From the NCBI GenBank assembly GCA_018894105.1, contig CM032123.1, positions 22,235,744-22,299,743 of the forward strand: a DNA stretch of 64,000 bases, given 5' to 3'. The translations under genes were made by a program, and so were the position numbers. Numbering within the stretch: the first letter of the stretch is position 1; each line of letters opens with the position of its first letter. This document shows positions 44,099 through 57,309 of this stretch, one piece after another. This DNA is from Jacaranda mimosifolia (taxonomy: Eukaryota; Streptophyta; Magnoliopsida; Lamiales; Bignoniaceae). The notes under the pieces were generated by a model. The model saw only the letters and a list, made by a program, of their open reading frames with translations. It did not search any database and had not been told where the DNA came from.

Positions 44099-44272
44099 TC
44101 TCAGAACACATTAACGCACCACAGTAAGAAAATATAATGTCTACGTATAAAAACTATTAGTTAAAATTTTAACACGATATACCCATGTATTTTTTTTGTC
44201 TCTAGATAATTACAATAAATTCACCTTCCTCCACCCACTTTCACCTTTTCTTTCTAAATTCACTGTGTAATT

Positions 44273-45883
44273 CACTACAAGAAATCACATCTTCACTAAC
44301 AAAAAATTTATGACGAAAAAGATTTTATCGCAGCCCAAAGATAATTGTGATAGATTTATGATGGATCACTAATGAACTTAAAAAATGAACAATAATATAT
44401 ATTAATTATGATACTGATGATTGATATGAAGAGTATATATTAATATAAAAAGTTCATCACAAATTTCATAACTTTAAATATGGTTCTTCGATTCATGCTG
44501 GGAATTATTGCAAAATTTGTTTTTTGATGCACTTTATTTGTTAGGAAATTAAATTATACTGTGTATGCTTGTACTTTATGTAAACATATAAATAAAATAT
44601 GTAAACATATAAATTATGTAACATGAAATAATTATATTGAGTAAAGAAAATGAATAGAAAGCCTACTTGAATGCAAGACAAAAATTACATTAGTCGAGGC
44701 CTGCTGCTCCAATAGTCTCCTTAAGGTTATATTGCCCCTCACATGGTGCTAGAAGGCTCCTGGCAATTAACCTCCCAAGATACAACAGCTCTCCTCCGGT
44801 CTAAGGTAGCACTCTAATAGAACGAAACTAGCAAACTTTACTAAGTTGGAACTCTTCTTTAATAGATAGTGTATAAGTGTGTAGTGTAGTGAAATAGAAT
44901 GCTAGAATGTATGCTTACCTTTCAGTGGTTTTGGTTGGTTCTAGGCACTCCTATTTATAAGTTGTGTCATAACTCTATGCAGGGTTGTAACTACAGACGA
45001 AGAGACAAAATTTGAATTAAAAACATGATTCATGTCTAATAAGCTCCAAGAGACACCATTGATACTTGTTGACAAAGGAGACATATCTCTTTAATTTTTT
45101 GGAAGAGTTTAAAATAAATTTGAAGAGGTACGACTATTATAACAAATTCTGGAGAGTCACGTTTACCCAAGCTATATATGCTAGTTTCTTTTAGTTTCCT
45201 CTTCCAATATGGAATGGCCTCTTTTATCATTCCCTTATATTTCCTTGTACTCCTCTAGTAACCCATTAATTTTAACTTCAATTTTCTCATTCAAATCTTA
45301 ATGAATTTTGGTAAATAAGAACTTAATGAACATCTGCTCAATAAGAGGTTCAAATTAACATAAGAATTTGTAAGTTTCAAATTATTGAGCTAAAGTTAGA
45401 TCTTCAAGTGGGTCTCTTTTACTGAAATTCTCATATTATTGTCGTCATAAAACTAATAAGTGATGAAGAACATACTGACGGACTTGTGATAATCTCTCCT
45501 TCCTTAGCACAATGCTCGGAAAGAAGAAACTGGGCAATAAAGCCCGAAAGTCAGGTAAGCATGCCTAGCTTTATGGTAAATCGAATATCTAGAGTAGATA
45601 TCGAATCTCAATATTCCTTACTTGCTAACAAGTGCTTATGAAAGTTGGCCGGTCTCTATCAAAGAATCAAGCACTAGAGATAAATTTAAGGAATCTATCA
45701 TTCTGTGATGGATTTGTTTCACAAATTCGTTAGTATATGCCTCGTCATTGATTAATTTTGTGAAAAAAATAAAGTGTGTTAAATAACTAATTTTGTGATA
45801 ATTTCCATCATGGATCGAAGAATCATATTTAAAGTTATCAAATTTGTGACAAAATCTTCATATTAATATATACTTTCATAGGT
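44273..45883. mobile_element. CACTA-like element with inner inverted repeat, split by an LTR-like insert
   Basis: Left end cactacaagaaatcac. A 100-bp arm at about 44431-44540 is inverted at about 45765-45883 (both contain 'atatattaatat', then 'taactttaaatat', 'ttcttcgat' and 'gcaaaattt'-like words, and 'cactttatt'). The outer right end is lost where the Del-type leader begins. Between the arms lies an insert (44540-45690). Confidence 0.5.
44540..45690 (-). repeat. LTR-like insert, minus orientation
   Basis: A minus-strand TATA box (CTTATAAATAGGAGTGCC) lies at about 44945-44962, with a leader-like sequence to its left. No PBS or coding region. Ends approximate; a solo LTR is the simplest reading. 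Confidence 0.4.
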
Positions 45884-46016
45884 TTGACCTTGAGACCTAT
45901 GGTATGTACATATGGTACTTCATGAAATGATCCCTTAGGTGTTGTGTTAAGCGGCTATTTTTTGAGTGTTGGATAAGGATTAGGTTCCGTGGTTATCTCC
46001 TAAATTATGCATGTAT
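45884..46016 (-). other. Short leader remnant of the Del-type element
   Basis: Sequence following the PBS on the minus strand, without coding capacity, ending where the CACTA-like arm begins. Confidence 0.4.
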
Positions 46017-46028
46017 GGCTCTGATACA
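46017..46028 (-). promoter_or_regulatory. PBS of the Del/Tekay-type element
   Basis: Minus-strand TGTATCAGAGCC, one base short of the initiator Met-tRNA type TGGTATCAGAGCC. Confidence 0.6.
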
Positions 46029-46037
46029 GATAACAGT

Positions 46038-48950
46038 TGTAGACTTTGTACTAGTAATTATGTGATGGTTTTGTATTTCCTTGTGGGATGTAAAATGGTG
46101 AATTGCAAGAGTAAGTTGGAATGAGTTATTTTTGGTTGATGTAGCTTTTGAACTGAAAATTTGGAAGTGCGTAATTGGATTATATTATTGTGAATTAGAC
46201 TGGAGTAGCACATTCGCCCAAAAAAGGCACATCCCGGGCAGGTAGTTTTCTTATAATTAAACCCCTATAATATATTAAAATTACTATTTAATCCTTCGAC
46301 AGCTTAAAAACACCATATTCTCTTGTCTAAACGTTATGATTAGGCGTAGTCAATATGTATATACACAACACCTAATCATATACAAAATAGTCTCCTCGGG
46401 TAAGTCTCAAGCCCTTAGTCTTCATTCAGTCTTGTCTATGAAGAGAATAAAGGATAACAAAAAGGGGTAAGTCCTAAAGACTTAGTGAGGGGGAAACGTG
46501 ACAAACAGTCAAAGAAAAACTGTCAAATGAGCAATAATTCATAACAAATCCAGTAACAAGCAAGATCTTACAATTAGAAGTAATACTATAACATAACACA
46601 TGTGATATGAAATTTAACAGACTATTGGCAACTCCATCCTTATTGCACAACAGAATACAAACAGTAGCAAACAGTAACAAATGGCACAGACAGTAACAAA
46701 CGGTAACAATGCCACAGACAGTAACAAACGGTACAAACGATACATGTAATACAATAATCCTAACAGACTTCTTTTATTACTCCGCTACCCAAGCACTCAA
46801 CTTGGTACCTAAGCACTTGGCTCGGTATGGCATGGCCGGTCCACATGCCAAATCTTGCCACTCGTAGATAGCTACCTCTAACATATAAGTCACAATTTTA
46901 TGTGGGTACTAGCTAGAAGACTAGTCACCGTCGGCCCATACTGCCCAGTCGGCTTTTCGAACCTAGCCCCAGGTCCATTCCGTCTCGTCCCTACGAACGG
47001 TCACATATCAAGAGCATCCTCAGAAAACTCAGACTAATGCCAACAAATAATACATTTCAAATAACCAAACAAAAATATATATGTGCACTAGTTCAAATGG
47101 TGCAGTCGGTAAATCATTGGCCGACAAGGTCATATAATCAATACACAGAACGATTTAAATCGGAGTGCAAAATGAGATTGGGTTGACTATACCCAAAATT
47201 AGCACGATAAAGGGAAGCCAACCAGGCTACAAAGTATACATGATAAATAATAGGTAACACAGTAAGAGTTGTGGCCATCAGAACGAGTATAATCAATTTC
47301 AACAGAATAACACAGGGAACTCAAATAATCGAGGAACATTCACTTCCCACAAGAAAGATAAGCTTAACCCTCACCTTAACTTCCAAAGAGAAGGCTATCC
47401 CTGTTATACTGTCTGTCGGATCCCGACTCCTCGTCACCTATTCAAATGAACGTACTTAACATCAAACTGCTTGTTTTGACATTTTAAATGATAATTAAGC
47501 CATTATATTCTAATATCGGTTGTTTTTCAATTAGTACAATATTTTAGGGGCTTGATTCCGAAAATATCATAAGGTAACATACTAATTAAGTCAATAACGC
47601 TATGATATCTATGAGAATCATATATGCTCCGGTGGATAAATTAATTCAGATTCATATAATATTCGGCCCTTGCAACGTTACACAAAGGTCAGACATATAA
47701 TTACACCGATTAACTTAACTAATAATAATTATGTTCCAATTATCAATTTGGGCCCACTAGCACTGTACACAACTTATATATCCAAACATTTAAACTTGAT
47801 GTCATAAATCTTATCCTGATAGTACATAATTACAATTTGATGCGATTAACTTACATCAACTAACTCAATTTAATGAGAGTTAGCTTCGAATCTATGATTC
47901 GAGTCCACATATACTTACAATCAAATTCCTATATGATCATTTTAGTCTATAATCACAATTCTTGGTCCAATTTACTTAAATTAGAATGAAAATAAGCTTT
48001 ACAATTTAATCAAACCAAATTAGAAATCATTTAATCAGTTAAACAGATTTTATCCAAATTAACACAATTCTGTTCGAGATTGGCATGCATGCGTTCAACT
48101 TGTTACCTCAAAGAAACTACCTGGAAACTACCTAATCGTTGCCCGTGTGCTGCCAGCGAATCTGACTTTTAGCACCGCCAAAAGATGTGCTTGCTGCGCT
48201 GATCAAGACCCCCAATCAATTCCATGAAACTCCTTTATTTGGCCGGTCAATTTGAGGAAGGCCGCCACAGCCCACTGCTGGACCGCCGCCCCTTTTTTTT
48301 TTCAATTACTCATCCGTCCTTCATCGATTTGCTAAATTGAAGGCACCATCATGTTCCTCAGATCGGGCTTGTTAGAACCCATACCTTGGTTGCATCCAAT
48401 AGTCACCAGAATAGTCGCAACCACCGCCGTCCACCGCGCTACGCTTTTCTTTCCAATTTTCGATCATTCCGCCGGCTGTTTGTGGTGGTTCTTGGCACAG
48501 CGTGTCCCTTAAGCTGAGAGGGAGGTGATAGTATGGTCGGTCACAAGGTTTGCCGGCATCGGAAAGAAACTGCCTGTGGTGGGGAAGAGAAGATGTATGT
48601 GAGAATTAGATAAATGGTGGGGGTGGGTTTGATATTTATATAATTAGTTTCAAAAATTTCAAAAAGGACCCCAAAACTTTACATTAGCTTTCAATTGAAT
48701 CCTTAAGTTTTCCGAGTGCCTCACATTGGCCCCAAAATCTTATTTCAGTTTGCAATTGAACCTTAGGACAAGTTAGTGCCTTAAATTGACCCATTTGATC
48801 TAAAATATTTTCAACTTAACCCCTAAAACTTTCAAATGTCTTTCAAGTAAGTCCTTTCTTATTTACATTTTGGGCCCCAAAATATTTGTCAAATTAATAT
48901 TTTAATTTTTAAATCTTACTTTCCAAAATGCTAAATTTAGGGGTGTTACA
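46038..48950 (-). repeat. Del/Tekay-type Ty3/gypsy LTR, about 2.9 kb
   Basis: The minus-strand start is TGTAACACCCCTAAATTTAG (48950 leftward), a hallmark of plant chromovirus LTRs of the Del/Tekay group, which are long. A minus-strand TATA box (ATTATATAAATATC) lies at 48632-48645. The far end is next to a PBS. It contains repeated 'cagtaacaaacggtaaca' words (46660-46735). No internal region survives beyond 133 bp, so this is a 5' LTR plus stub. Confidence 0.65.
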
Positions 48951-51058
48951 TGTTTAGTTGTAAGAAAACTAAAATTTTATAAATATATATATGATATACA
49001 CATATATATACCTATATATATACACACCAACAACCTCTCCCCTAAGCGCCCTACCACTCAGATCTTGCCACGATGGCCAACGGTCACCATGGTGTTGCTT
49101 CTGCCATGTTAGTAGTAAGACATGACCAGGCGGCTCGTAGCCCACTGCGGCAATGGCAATAGTAGCAGGTTGCGGCAACCTGGCCATGCAGTAGCAAAAC
49201 AGTCACTGGCCATGGCAGGCAAAAGAAGAAAAATAGGGGGGTCATTGGGTGGGGGGGAAAGGGCAAAGGGAATGGAGGAGTTCGAATTTTTTTTAAAAAA
49301 AATTATCTTTTTTAAATAATAAATAATTTAATTAAGATAGATATTTAACTTTTTTTTTATTGTATTTTGAATTAATTAATAAATTGAAGTAAGTTTCATT
49401 ATTTATTTTAGAGAAATTTATTATTTGAATAAATATTTTAATTATTTTAAATATTTTTAATTTAGATATAATTATTATTTTAATAAATAATATTATTAAA
49501 TTTAAATTTTTATCTATTTTAATTAATAATTAAAATGGTTAAAAACACATATATTTTAACTTTTTTACTTATTTATTCTTAATTAAACATGCGGCGTGGA
49601 GTAAGATAGATCTGGTTATCTATATCCATTACTTGTAAGTGTAAAAACAAACATGAAATCAATAAAAATTTATTGTAAGAGCACAAGTATATATTGAGAT
49701 ACGACATAAATATATGATGTAGAATTATTAAGATAAATGTGTAATTTTCACTTATATTTATTAATTTCACATGGACAATTTAAGATCTAATTTTGCTCAT
49801 AGTATACATACATTTCTAGAATTAATATATTAAGAGAACAAAATTAATTAATCTAAAGATAAGAGTGATTGATATAAACCTACTGGAAATCTTCACATTA
49901 TAATTGAGTTTATGCTATTCAAGTATGTCTTCTAGAGAGTTTGTGCCTAAATATGCTTAGGATAGTAATTGAGTGTTTCAAGCAAGCCACCCTAGACACA
50001 TCTCAACCAAGCACTATGGAGTTGTACTCGTGTTACTAAGCCATTTTCTTCCTAGTACTCTATACAAAATTTAGTCCACAGACAAGTCACCGTGGAAATC
50101 AAAAAAAGGGATTTAGAGTATCTTTCATCAACTGAAATAAAACGATTAAAGTTTGATGTGATTATTTGGAATTGGACTACTACTCATCAATTGCGAGTTC
50201 TGAATTTTATGTTATGCATATACCACCGACTGAGGATAGAATGAAGCAAATCTATAATTAAGTTTGTTCTATTCAAATGTATCTCCTATAAAGTTTGTGC
50301 TTAAACATGGTTGGGCTAGTAATTGTGGGTTTCCAGTCATGGAGTATGTGCCTAAGCATATTTTAAATTCATCGAGATGTTAACAAAAAGATTCCCAAAA
50401 TTAAGCAAGAGAAACCAAGAGAATAATTCACGAAGAGGATTGCAGCAATCTAATTTTAATCTAATGCAAAAATTTTAGAATAAATTCATAGATCTTCTCA
50501 ATTTTTATAGAAATCAACAAATAGGTGAAAGATTTGGAGCAAAAGAAAAGAACAATTCACCAAAAAATATTCAAAAGTTGCAGCAAAATTTCAATTTTTT
50601 TAGGATGTTGAAGCTATGGCTAGCGAGTGTCTGCAGCAGAGCTGATTTCCCCTTCTCTATTTGTTCATTTTTCTTTTCTTCCTCTTCTTCTTCTTCTTCT
50701 TCTTCTTCTTTTCCTTTTTCTTTCTTTCTCAATTTCTTTCCTTTGATGGACATAAAGTTCCTTCAAGATTTTCTGCTAAAGTGAAAGACTTTCCTTTCAA
50801 TGAGAATAAATGGTGTTTTAACTTCATGTTAGAGCCATCTATTAATTTGGACATATGGCAAGCGTCCAGGAATGCAAATAGCAGTTGTAACACCAAATGG
50901 AAATAGAGGATCCCATCCGCCTTTAAGATTGCTTCTACTCTAAGAAAACTAGTGTTAAGTTTAGATAAATATCAAAAGATACATAAAACAAAGTTCTCTA
51001 AATACATGATAGTTTATGTAACTCGTTTATGGTTTCAACTTCTTCATTGTACTAAGAA
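48951..51058. other. AT-rich intergenic, no gene seen
   Basis: A diverged direct repeat of about 85 bp ('ttcaagtatgtcttctag...gtttgtgcc') lies near 49899 and 50251. A G-rich stretch is at 49236-49262. No coding motif. Confidence 0.4.
50671..50720. repeat. (TTC)n microsatellite
   Basis: About 10 perfect TTC/CTT units in a longer pyrimidine run; it creates the Ser- and Glu-rich open stretches around it, which are not genes. Confidence 0.95.
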
Positions 51059-51776
51059 TAGGGGTGTAAGCGGATATTAAATGGATTGGATATATTGTTT
51101 CCATATTAGTATCCAATTAACTTTTCAAACATTTGGATGCATATATGAATTCGATGGATACGTAAGAATAATATCTGAATTCGTATCCATTGGATATTAA
51201 TCGAATTCGAACATATCCGTATTCGATTGTAATTATTCAGATACATCTATATTTGATTAAACTTACCCATATTTGAATTATTTTTTTGGTATTCATATTC
51301 AATGATAATTATTTAGATATTCATTTACGAATATCTAGATACATGAATCTATTAACCTATAACAAATACATATTTTTAAGTAATAGATGGAACTATAAAA
51401 TTTCATTAAAAAGAAAATAATAAAAAAAAAATAGCTTAATTTCTAATTAATAATTGTGTTGATTAACTTCATTCTTCAATTTTTTCTCTATATCACAATA
51501 ATTTGTTAATTTTATCTTCCCAATTTTTCAATTATAATTTATATATATGCACATATGGATTATGAATTTTTTATTGAAAAATAAAATTAATATATTATTT
51601 AATAAATATATATTTGGAGTGGATATTAAATGGATTAGATACGTATTTACCATATCTGTATCCATCTATAATCGAATATGGATAGTATCCACTTTAAATG
51701 GATACGGATAAATTTTGTATAAATGGATACGAATACGAATGGTAAATGAATTTTTGAATATCCATTTACAACCCTA
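51059..51776. mobile_element. hAT-type MITE, copy 4, inverted
   Basis: 718 bp in the opposite orientation to copies 1-3. Ends TAGGGGTGTAAGCGGATAT and, inverted, TAGGGTTGTAAATGGATAT. Flanks actaagaa (51051-51058) and actaagga (51777-51784) match in 7 of 8 bases. Confidence 0.92.
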
Positions 51777-51865
51777 ACTAAGGAGATAAATTAGGAAATG
51801 CCAAGAATTGTGCTCACACTCTCTATTTCATTTGGTATTTTCATGTGTACAATCTTTGCACCTCC

Positions 51866-52540
51866 CACGACAAGAAAAATGGCCTTCAGTGGCACTAACT
51901 TAGCGACACTTTATAAATTAATGTCACATAAAAGTAATGTGGTGGCAATTACAAAAAATGTCACTATACAATAATATATAGCGGCATTTGATTAATGAAT
52001 GACAAATAAAATGATGACATGTGATTGAAAATGCCACCATAAATGTATTTTAAAGGCACTTAATTAGTGTCACTAATTCTTTTTCTTAAAATGTCACTCA
52101 TAGTTATTTATAATTTCATTTGAAAAAGATGTCATAAAGAATCCATTGACATTCATTTGGTGGCATTTTATAACACAATGACAGGCAATACTATTATAGT
52201 GATATTTGTTAAAAAATGACAATGAAGGTAATATTTTGCGACGTTTAACTAGTAAATGTCAAATAAAATAGTGGCATTTGTTAAATATGCCAACATAAAT
52301 GGGTTTTAAAGGCATTTAACTAAGTAATCAATTGTTATTAAAAATGGCACTTATATCATGTTATAGTGTCATTTTGTAGAAAATGCCACAACATATTTAA
52401 TTACACTAGCTTAATGACATTTTACAATATAGTGACATAATAAAACAATATGGTGATAGTTATAAAAAATGTCACTATAATATCATATATCGTGGAATTT
52501 GACATGACAATATAATTAATTCAATAGGCACTTAATTAAT
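51866..52540. mobile_element. CACTA-like MITE, left end and body
   Basis: Left end cacgacaagaaaaatggcc (CACTACAAGAAA type). The body is made of 'aatgtcacta', 'gtggcattt' and 'aaatgacaa' words in both orientations. The right end is not seen; it seems to pass into unrelated sequence near 52540. Confidence 0.45.
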
Positions 52541-53599
52541 GTTCTTGCCAATGGGGATATCTATTGTGCTGACTAAGCTATTAGAGACTATAATGTGTCA
52601 AATTGTGAGGAATATAAGGGACTATACTAAGATTCTTGCTAATGGTGATATGTACTGTGTTTTTTTATTTTTTGTTGCAAAGATTACCTTCCAATATTCC
52701 ACCAGAGATCACTTATTATTTCATATAACAAATTATTTTCATATAAAAGAAATTTAAGTATTGTTAATTATTAGTTAGGTATTTAAGTATCTTATACATT
52801 ATTAATCATTATTTAGTAAGTGATATATAAGTGAACAAATAAACTATATTTTGAAAATTACTTCAATATATAGGATTTTTTTTAATTATTATTTTAATAT
52901 ATTATTTAATACTTGCATAATAGACATATATATATTTATATACAAATGTTCTCGTGAGCCTTCGACTCACTCTATATTAAAGCTCAAGTTTGGATCGATT
53001 CCAAGCTCAAGTTCAATACAAATATTTATATGATTTGCATTATATATGTTTAAAACCTATAGCGTCACATAGTTATTTTAATTGGTAATATTTATTTTTT
53101 TAAAGAAAGTATTCTTCTAAGTAATAAAATCATATTTTGAGATGTCCTAAAAAAATAAGAGTGGTAATTTAAAATAGTAGTAACATATATAAATAACTAG
53201 TGTCAAAAAAGAATTATACAAATTAAGAATAAAGATAAAAAAGAGATGGACAAGCAGGGAAACAGAAAGTAGGTGTCACTAACATGATACTATGATTGGT
53301 GGGAAAAGCTTTGAGCATTTATCAAAAATGAATTGAAAAGCTTTGCTACACTCCTAGTTGATATAATGATTATGTGGATAAAGAAAGATAGAAGGTCAGT
53401 AGGTGCATTCTTTTAAATTTCATATTTTTAATTAATATTTTATTAAAGATCCTTCTATATTTAACAACTTAATCATTAAGGTAGTGAAATTATCATTTGT
53501 AACGTTGCATTTTAATCCTTCTCTAACATGGAAGTGTATGACAATTAATAAGATTTTTGACTTACATTTCCCTATGCTCAATCATCAATTATGGTAATG
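52541..53599. other. AT-rich intergenic, no gene seen
   Basis: A short direct repeat ('ttcttgccaatggggatat' at 52542 and 'ttcttgctaatggtgatat' at 52633) is present. Nothing else recognised. Confidence 0.4.
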
Positions 53600-54078
53600 T
53601 GATAAATTCTCTAACTTCGACCTGGAAGGTATTTCGACCAAAAAGATGGATTCGGGGACGTGGGATGGAACCTACAACCACTGAACAAACATTAGGCTAG
53701 CCGAGAGGGTTCTCAGCTAAAACCCTCCGAAGATTAAGTCAGTATATCGACCTGAAGGTATTTGGCCAGAGTAACGGTTCAAGAGTGTATGAAAGCTTAC
53801 CTGCATTCCTGAAAGCTGAGATATTCATAGTGTTTTCCTAGGGATGAAAATACGGTTTCCTCCTTGATATATCTCAGATATTGTTCACACAAGTATAGGT
53901 ATCTTAGGTCTTTTCGACCTAGGCTTGGGCTTTGCACATGACAGATTTGCCAAGAGGGGATCTATACAATCATTAATGCGAAGGTGATGTACCGTCAAGC
54001 TATTAAATGCAGACAGACTAGTAGTTCAAACGTATTTAATGCGGATGAGATGGGTGGCATAGGTTGCCATTTATGTTA
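53600..54078 (-). repeat. 3' LTR of the Tat element
   Basis: Has the same block order as the gypsy LTR at 26838 ('ggctagccgag' then 'aaccctccga' then 'taagtcagta'), but is a different family. The right end is set by the polypurine tract; the left end (tgataaattctc) is a guess. Confidence 0.6.
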
Positions 54079-54093
54079 TTGTCCCTCCAATTT
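54079..54093 (-). promoter_or_regulatory. Polypurine tract of the Tat element
   Basis: Minus-strand AAATTGGAGGGACAA, aligned with AAGTTGGGGAGTTAA of the element at 26838. Confidence 0.5.
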
Positions 54094-54477
54094 CAACCTA
54101 CAAGTCGGAACAACACGACCTCTTTGGTCGAGTTAGGCATTGGGCTCTGTGAACTGGGCATGTTCTTGGGCTTTTGCCCTTATGAATTGAGCAGATTATG
54201 GGCCCACTAGGCTTGTTGGGCTTACCCATACCATGAGTCCCCTCTACTTCGCAGTTCGACTGTAATGTGGTCAGAGTTAAGAGTAGCTTATTGAAATCAT
54301 GGAAATATATCAATGAGAATCATTGGAGTGGAAAAAACTATTTTGAATCTCGACCAGGGTATTAAAGGCGGGAACCATTTTTGGTGGTTATGCAAATATT
54401 GATACAGAAGTGACCAGCAGTTACGTATATAATAGTCGATTACAAGTTAATTTAACCGGTTGGAATTCCAGCGTGCC

Positions 54478-54485
54478 TATAAATA
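54478..54485 (+). promoter_or_regulatory. TATA box of the antisense ORF
   Basis: tataaata, 176 bp before the ATG at 54654, on the strand opposite to pol. Confidence 0.5.
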
Positions 54486-54653
54486 GCAAATTTTTACCAT
54501 TCATTTTCACTTTTATCAAAACACTTTAAAGTCGAGCAGTGAAGAAATTTGATTGATTTTTTGAGCAACTTTTAGCCCTTATTTTCTGCAATTAGCTTTG
54601 TAAGTTTTGCTTTTCTGCGTTTTTAAATTTTGCTAGTAATATCTTCTCTGAAT

Positions 54654-57119
54654 ATGTCGAGTGCAACTTCTGACTCTGAGGTGACACATTCTGTAGATAC
54701 CTCGACTAGCGGAGCGGACTCAAGTGAATCCTCTAGTAGGAGATTGGGGTCCTCTGAGCAACCTGAATTAGGTGTAACCGACGGAAGGCTGGAGGTGGAT
54801 GAAAGAGTGGGTCCTTCTAACCCAAATGTAGATGAAGCTAGGCCTTCTGTGCCCATGGTTGAGGAGGACAAGTTGGAAGAAGCATATAAGCCTCCCAAGT
54901 CGAGGGGTAGGTTATTTACAACGACCTATTACAGTGATATCGTGTCAAAAATATCGTTGAATGACCTTAGGTCGATTAGGGGAAAGTATCATATTCCCAA
55001 TGAGTTTAAGCTAATTAAACCTAGGGCAAAAGATAGAATGCACACTCCTCCAAAGGGGTGTATAACTATTTTTGAAGACGCAATGAAGTGTGGCCTTAGG
55101 TTCCCTTCAGTTGACCCGATAGTCGACCTATTGAGAGGTCTACAAGTCTATATAACCTAGCTCCTACCCAACTGCTTTCCTTTATGTGTAGTTTTCTCGT
55201 ATTGATGGCCATTCTTGATGAACCTCTTAGGCAAATTATAGCCATCTTTTTTCATTTGCCGATGTCAAGTAAGTCGGATTTGGTTGGAGTCGAGATTTTA
55301 CTATTTGACAACCCGACCGCATAGAAAAATCTTCATAACCTTATTTTCCTCCCATAGGCTAAAGTGGAAAGAAAGGTATTTTTATGTCCGATCCCTTGGC
55401 AGGGTCGGTTTTAATATTCCAAGAGGGTAGATGATGGGTAGGGTCGAGACAAATACTGATGAGAATCTATCATGGAATAATGTCTTTGTCTCTGATCTCC
55501 TTGAGTTCGTTGAGATGGACACCTTTGAGTTTATAAAGGAGAGAAATTTGGTTCTGGCGGGGTTATCGACTGCGCTATTGAGGTAGCATGCTAACACGCA
55601 GTTAGGTAGAAACTAACCTCTGTCAGTTATACAACTTGCTGTTTTATTTACAGAAACAATGTCTCTGATTGATATTTTTGTCTTTTCAGGTCAAGCAGTC
55701 ATGAAACGTGCCAGAAAAGTAGCTATGCGTAAACAGTAAGAGGCACAAGTGCCCCAGGAGCCCGCCGCTACTTAAACGGCTGGGGTCAAGCCCGCTTTCC
55801 AGGGGAGTCAGCCCCAACATGCTGCTGATTAGAGTGTTGGGCCGACAAGTAGCCCATCCCCACAACAACAAGAAAAGAAAGCTGCTAAGACCACGATGGG
55901 ACATGCCCCGAAGAAGACTACGGTCAAAAAAGGGAAGAAGAAGGTTCATGAACTCGAGGAGATCGCTTATGCGACATTGCCGCCCGAATGCTTGTGCAAT
56001 TTGCCTATATTTTTGAAGCCACAATTTGGCGATAAAGTGGGGGTGTTGAATACAGCGACCATGATGGGTGCTCGTCCGACGTCGGTGACACCTCTGGCTC
56101 TGACAGTAGGCCTATTTCATAAAGACTAAGTCGAGATGTTTAACCATGAACAGCTCGATGCCTTGAAAGCTTTCGCTTACTATGAAAACATGGTGATGTT
56201 TCTTGTCGAATTTTCTTGTTTGTTGTTTTAGCAAAATTAGTGCACTCATGCATCGTTGAATATGTTTCAAGTTAGGCAGTAGGTTTACAACCTCTAATGT
56301 CGGTATGAGTTATGTGAGACCAACCGCTTATGGTTGGAGGAGAAGTGTGAGAAGTTGGAAAATGAGCAGAATGACATGGCGAAAACCAAGGTCTAGTCCT
56401 TGGAGTCGAGGTTGGCTGAGTTGCCCAAGTAGCTCGAAGGAAAAGATGTGGAGTTGTTAGCTGCCGTCGAAGGAAAAGGCCAAGGTGAGAAGCAACTCAA
56501 GAAAATAGTCAACTCAATTCAAGAGGCTTCTGAGTCGTGTCGAGTCCATGGTTATGACAGCACTGCGTGATATGCTCGATTCGAGTTTTTTAAGCCGCTG
56601 CTCAGGATCCAAAAGGAAGTTGTTCAACAATTTATGCTTTGCCCGGCATTTACTGATGCAAGCGTAACGTTCAGTGTGGATGACACGAAGGAGGCATTTG
56701 ACCGCACCGTGAAATAGCCAGAGTTTATAGGATATGAGTTTCAAGCTGAGGATAAGGTACTGCTTGATGTGACGAAGAGTGAGTGCCTCAAAGCCTTTGA
56801 TGAAAATGCTCCCCCTAAAGGAAGTGATGTTGCTGCTGCTACTCCTCTTCCACTGGTCATTGTGGTGGGAGAAGAGTTTGGGTTCGCAATGAAGTTTGCC
56901 CTAGACATAAAGAATAATAAAGTGAAAGTGGCAGACTTCTTCCCTGATGGTGGTCAGGTTTTCCTGAATGAGGAGGCTAGACCTGGACAACCTGTTGGAG
57001 CACCTCATGCTAGGCTTGAGCAAAAGGTCGAAGGACCGCCCTTAGACGTCAGGCTCGAATCAATCGATGAGCTATTCAAAGTTGTCGATGAGGTTGTTGC
57101 CAAGGGTGTTGCTCGATGA
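54654..57119 (+). pseudogene. Antisense ORF of the Tat element (PF04195-like)
   Basis: Antisense to pol. Starts MSSATSDSEVTHSVDTSTSG, acidic and Ser-rich. From about residue 110 it reads IRGKYHIPNEFKLIKPRAKD and CITIFEDAMKCGLRFPSVDP, the core of the plant family Pfam calls 'putative gypsy type transposon' (PF04195); its function is unknown. A frameshift at about 55145 is followed by readable pieces (LAPTQLLSFMCSFLVLMAIL in another frame), likely introns, a Lys-rich part (PKKTTVKKGKKKVHELEEIA, about 55905), a part with coiled-coil character (56340-56520) and an acidic end that closes at 57117 after ELFKVVDEVVAKGVAR. Stops and shifts make it a pseudogene. Confidence 0.75.
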
Positions 57120-57309
57120 GGTGAGGGCACATGATACAGCTATTCTTAATTTTTATTTTATTTTATTTTTGGAACAAATGTATGGCGTCGATGGGCCTTT
57201 GGATGATGCATTATTTTTTCGACAGTTGTTAATACTGTCTTCTTGAATAATGCCATGTTTAGTCGATTTCTATGCTTAGTACTTTGCCATGTTTTTAATA
57301 AGCGAATTA

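Noticed and set aside
47090..47150. tRNA-like words 'atggtgcagtcggtaaatc' and 'aaggtcatataatc'
   Set aside because: Spacing and B box do not fit a tRNA or SINE well, and it lies inside an LTR.
50571..50906. Lys/Glu-rich and Ser/Phe-rich open stretches
   Set aside because: Produced by the (TTC)n microsatellite.
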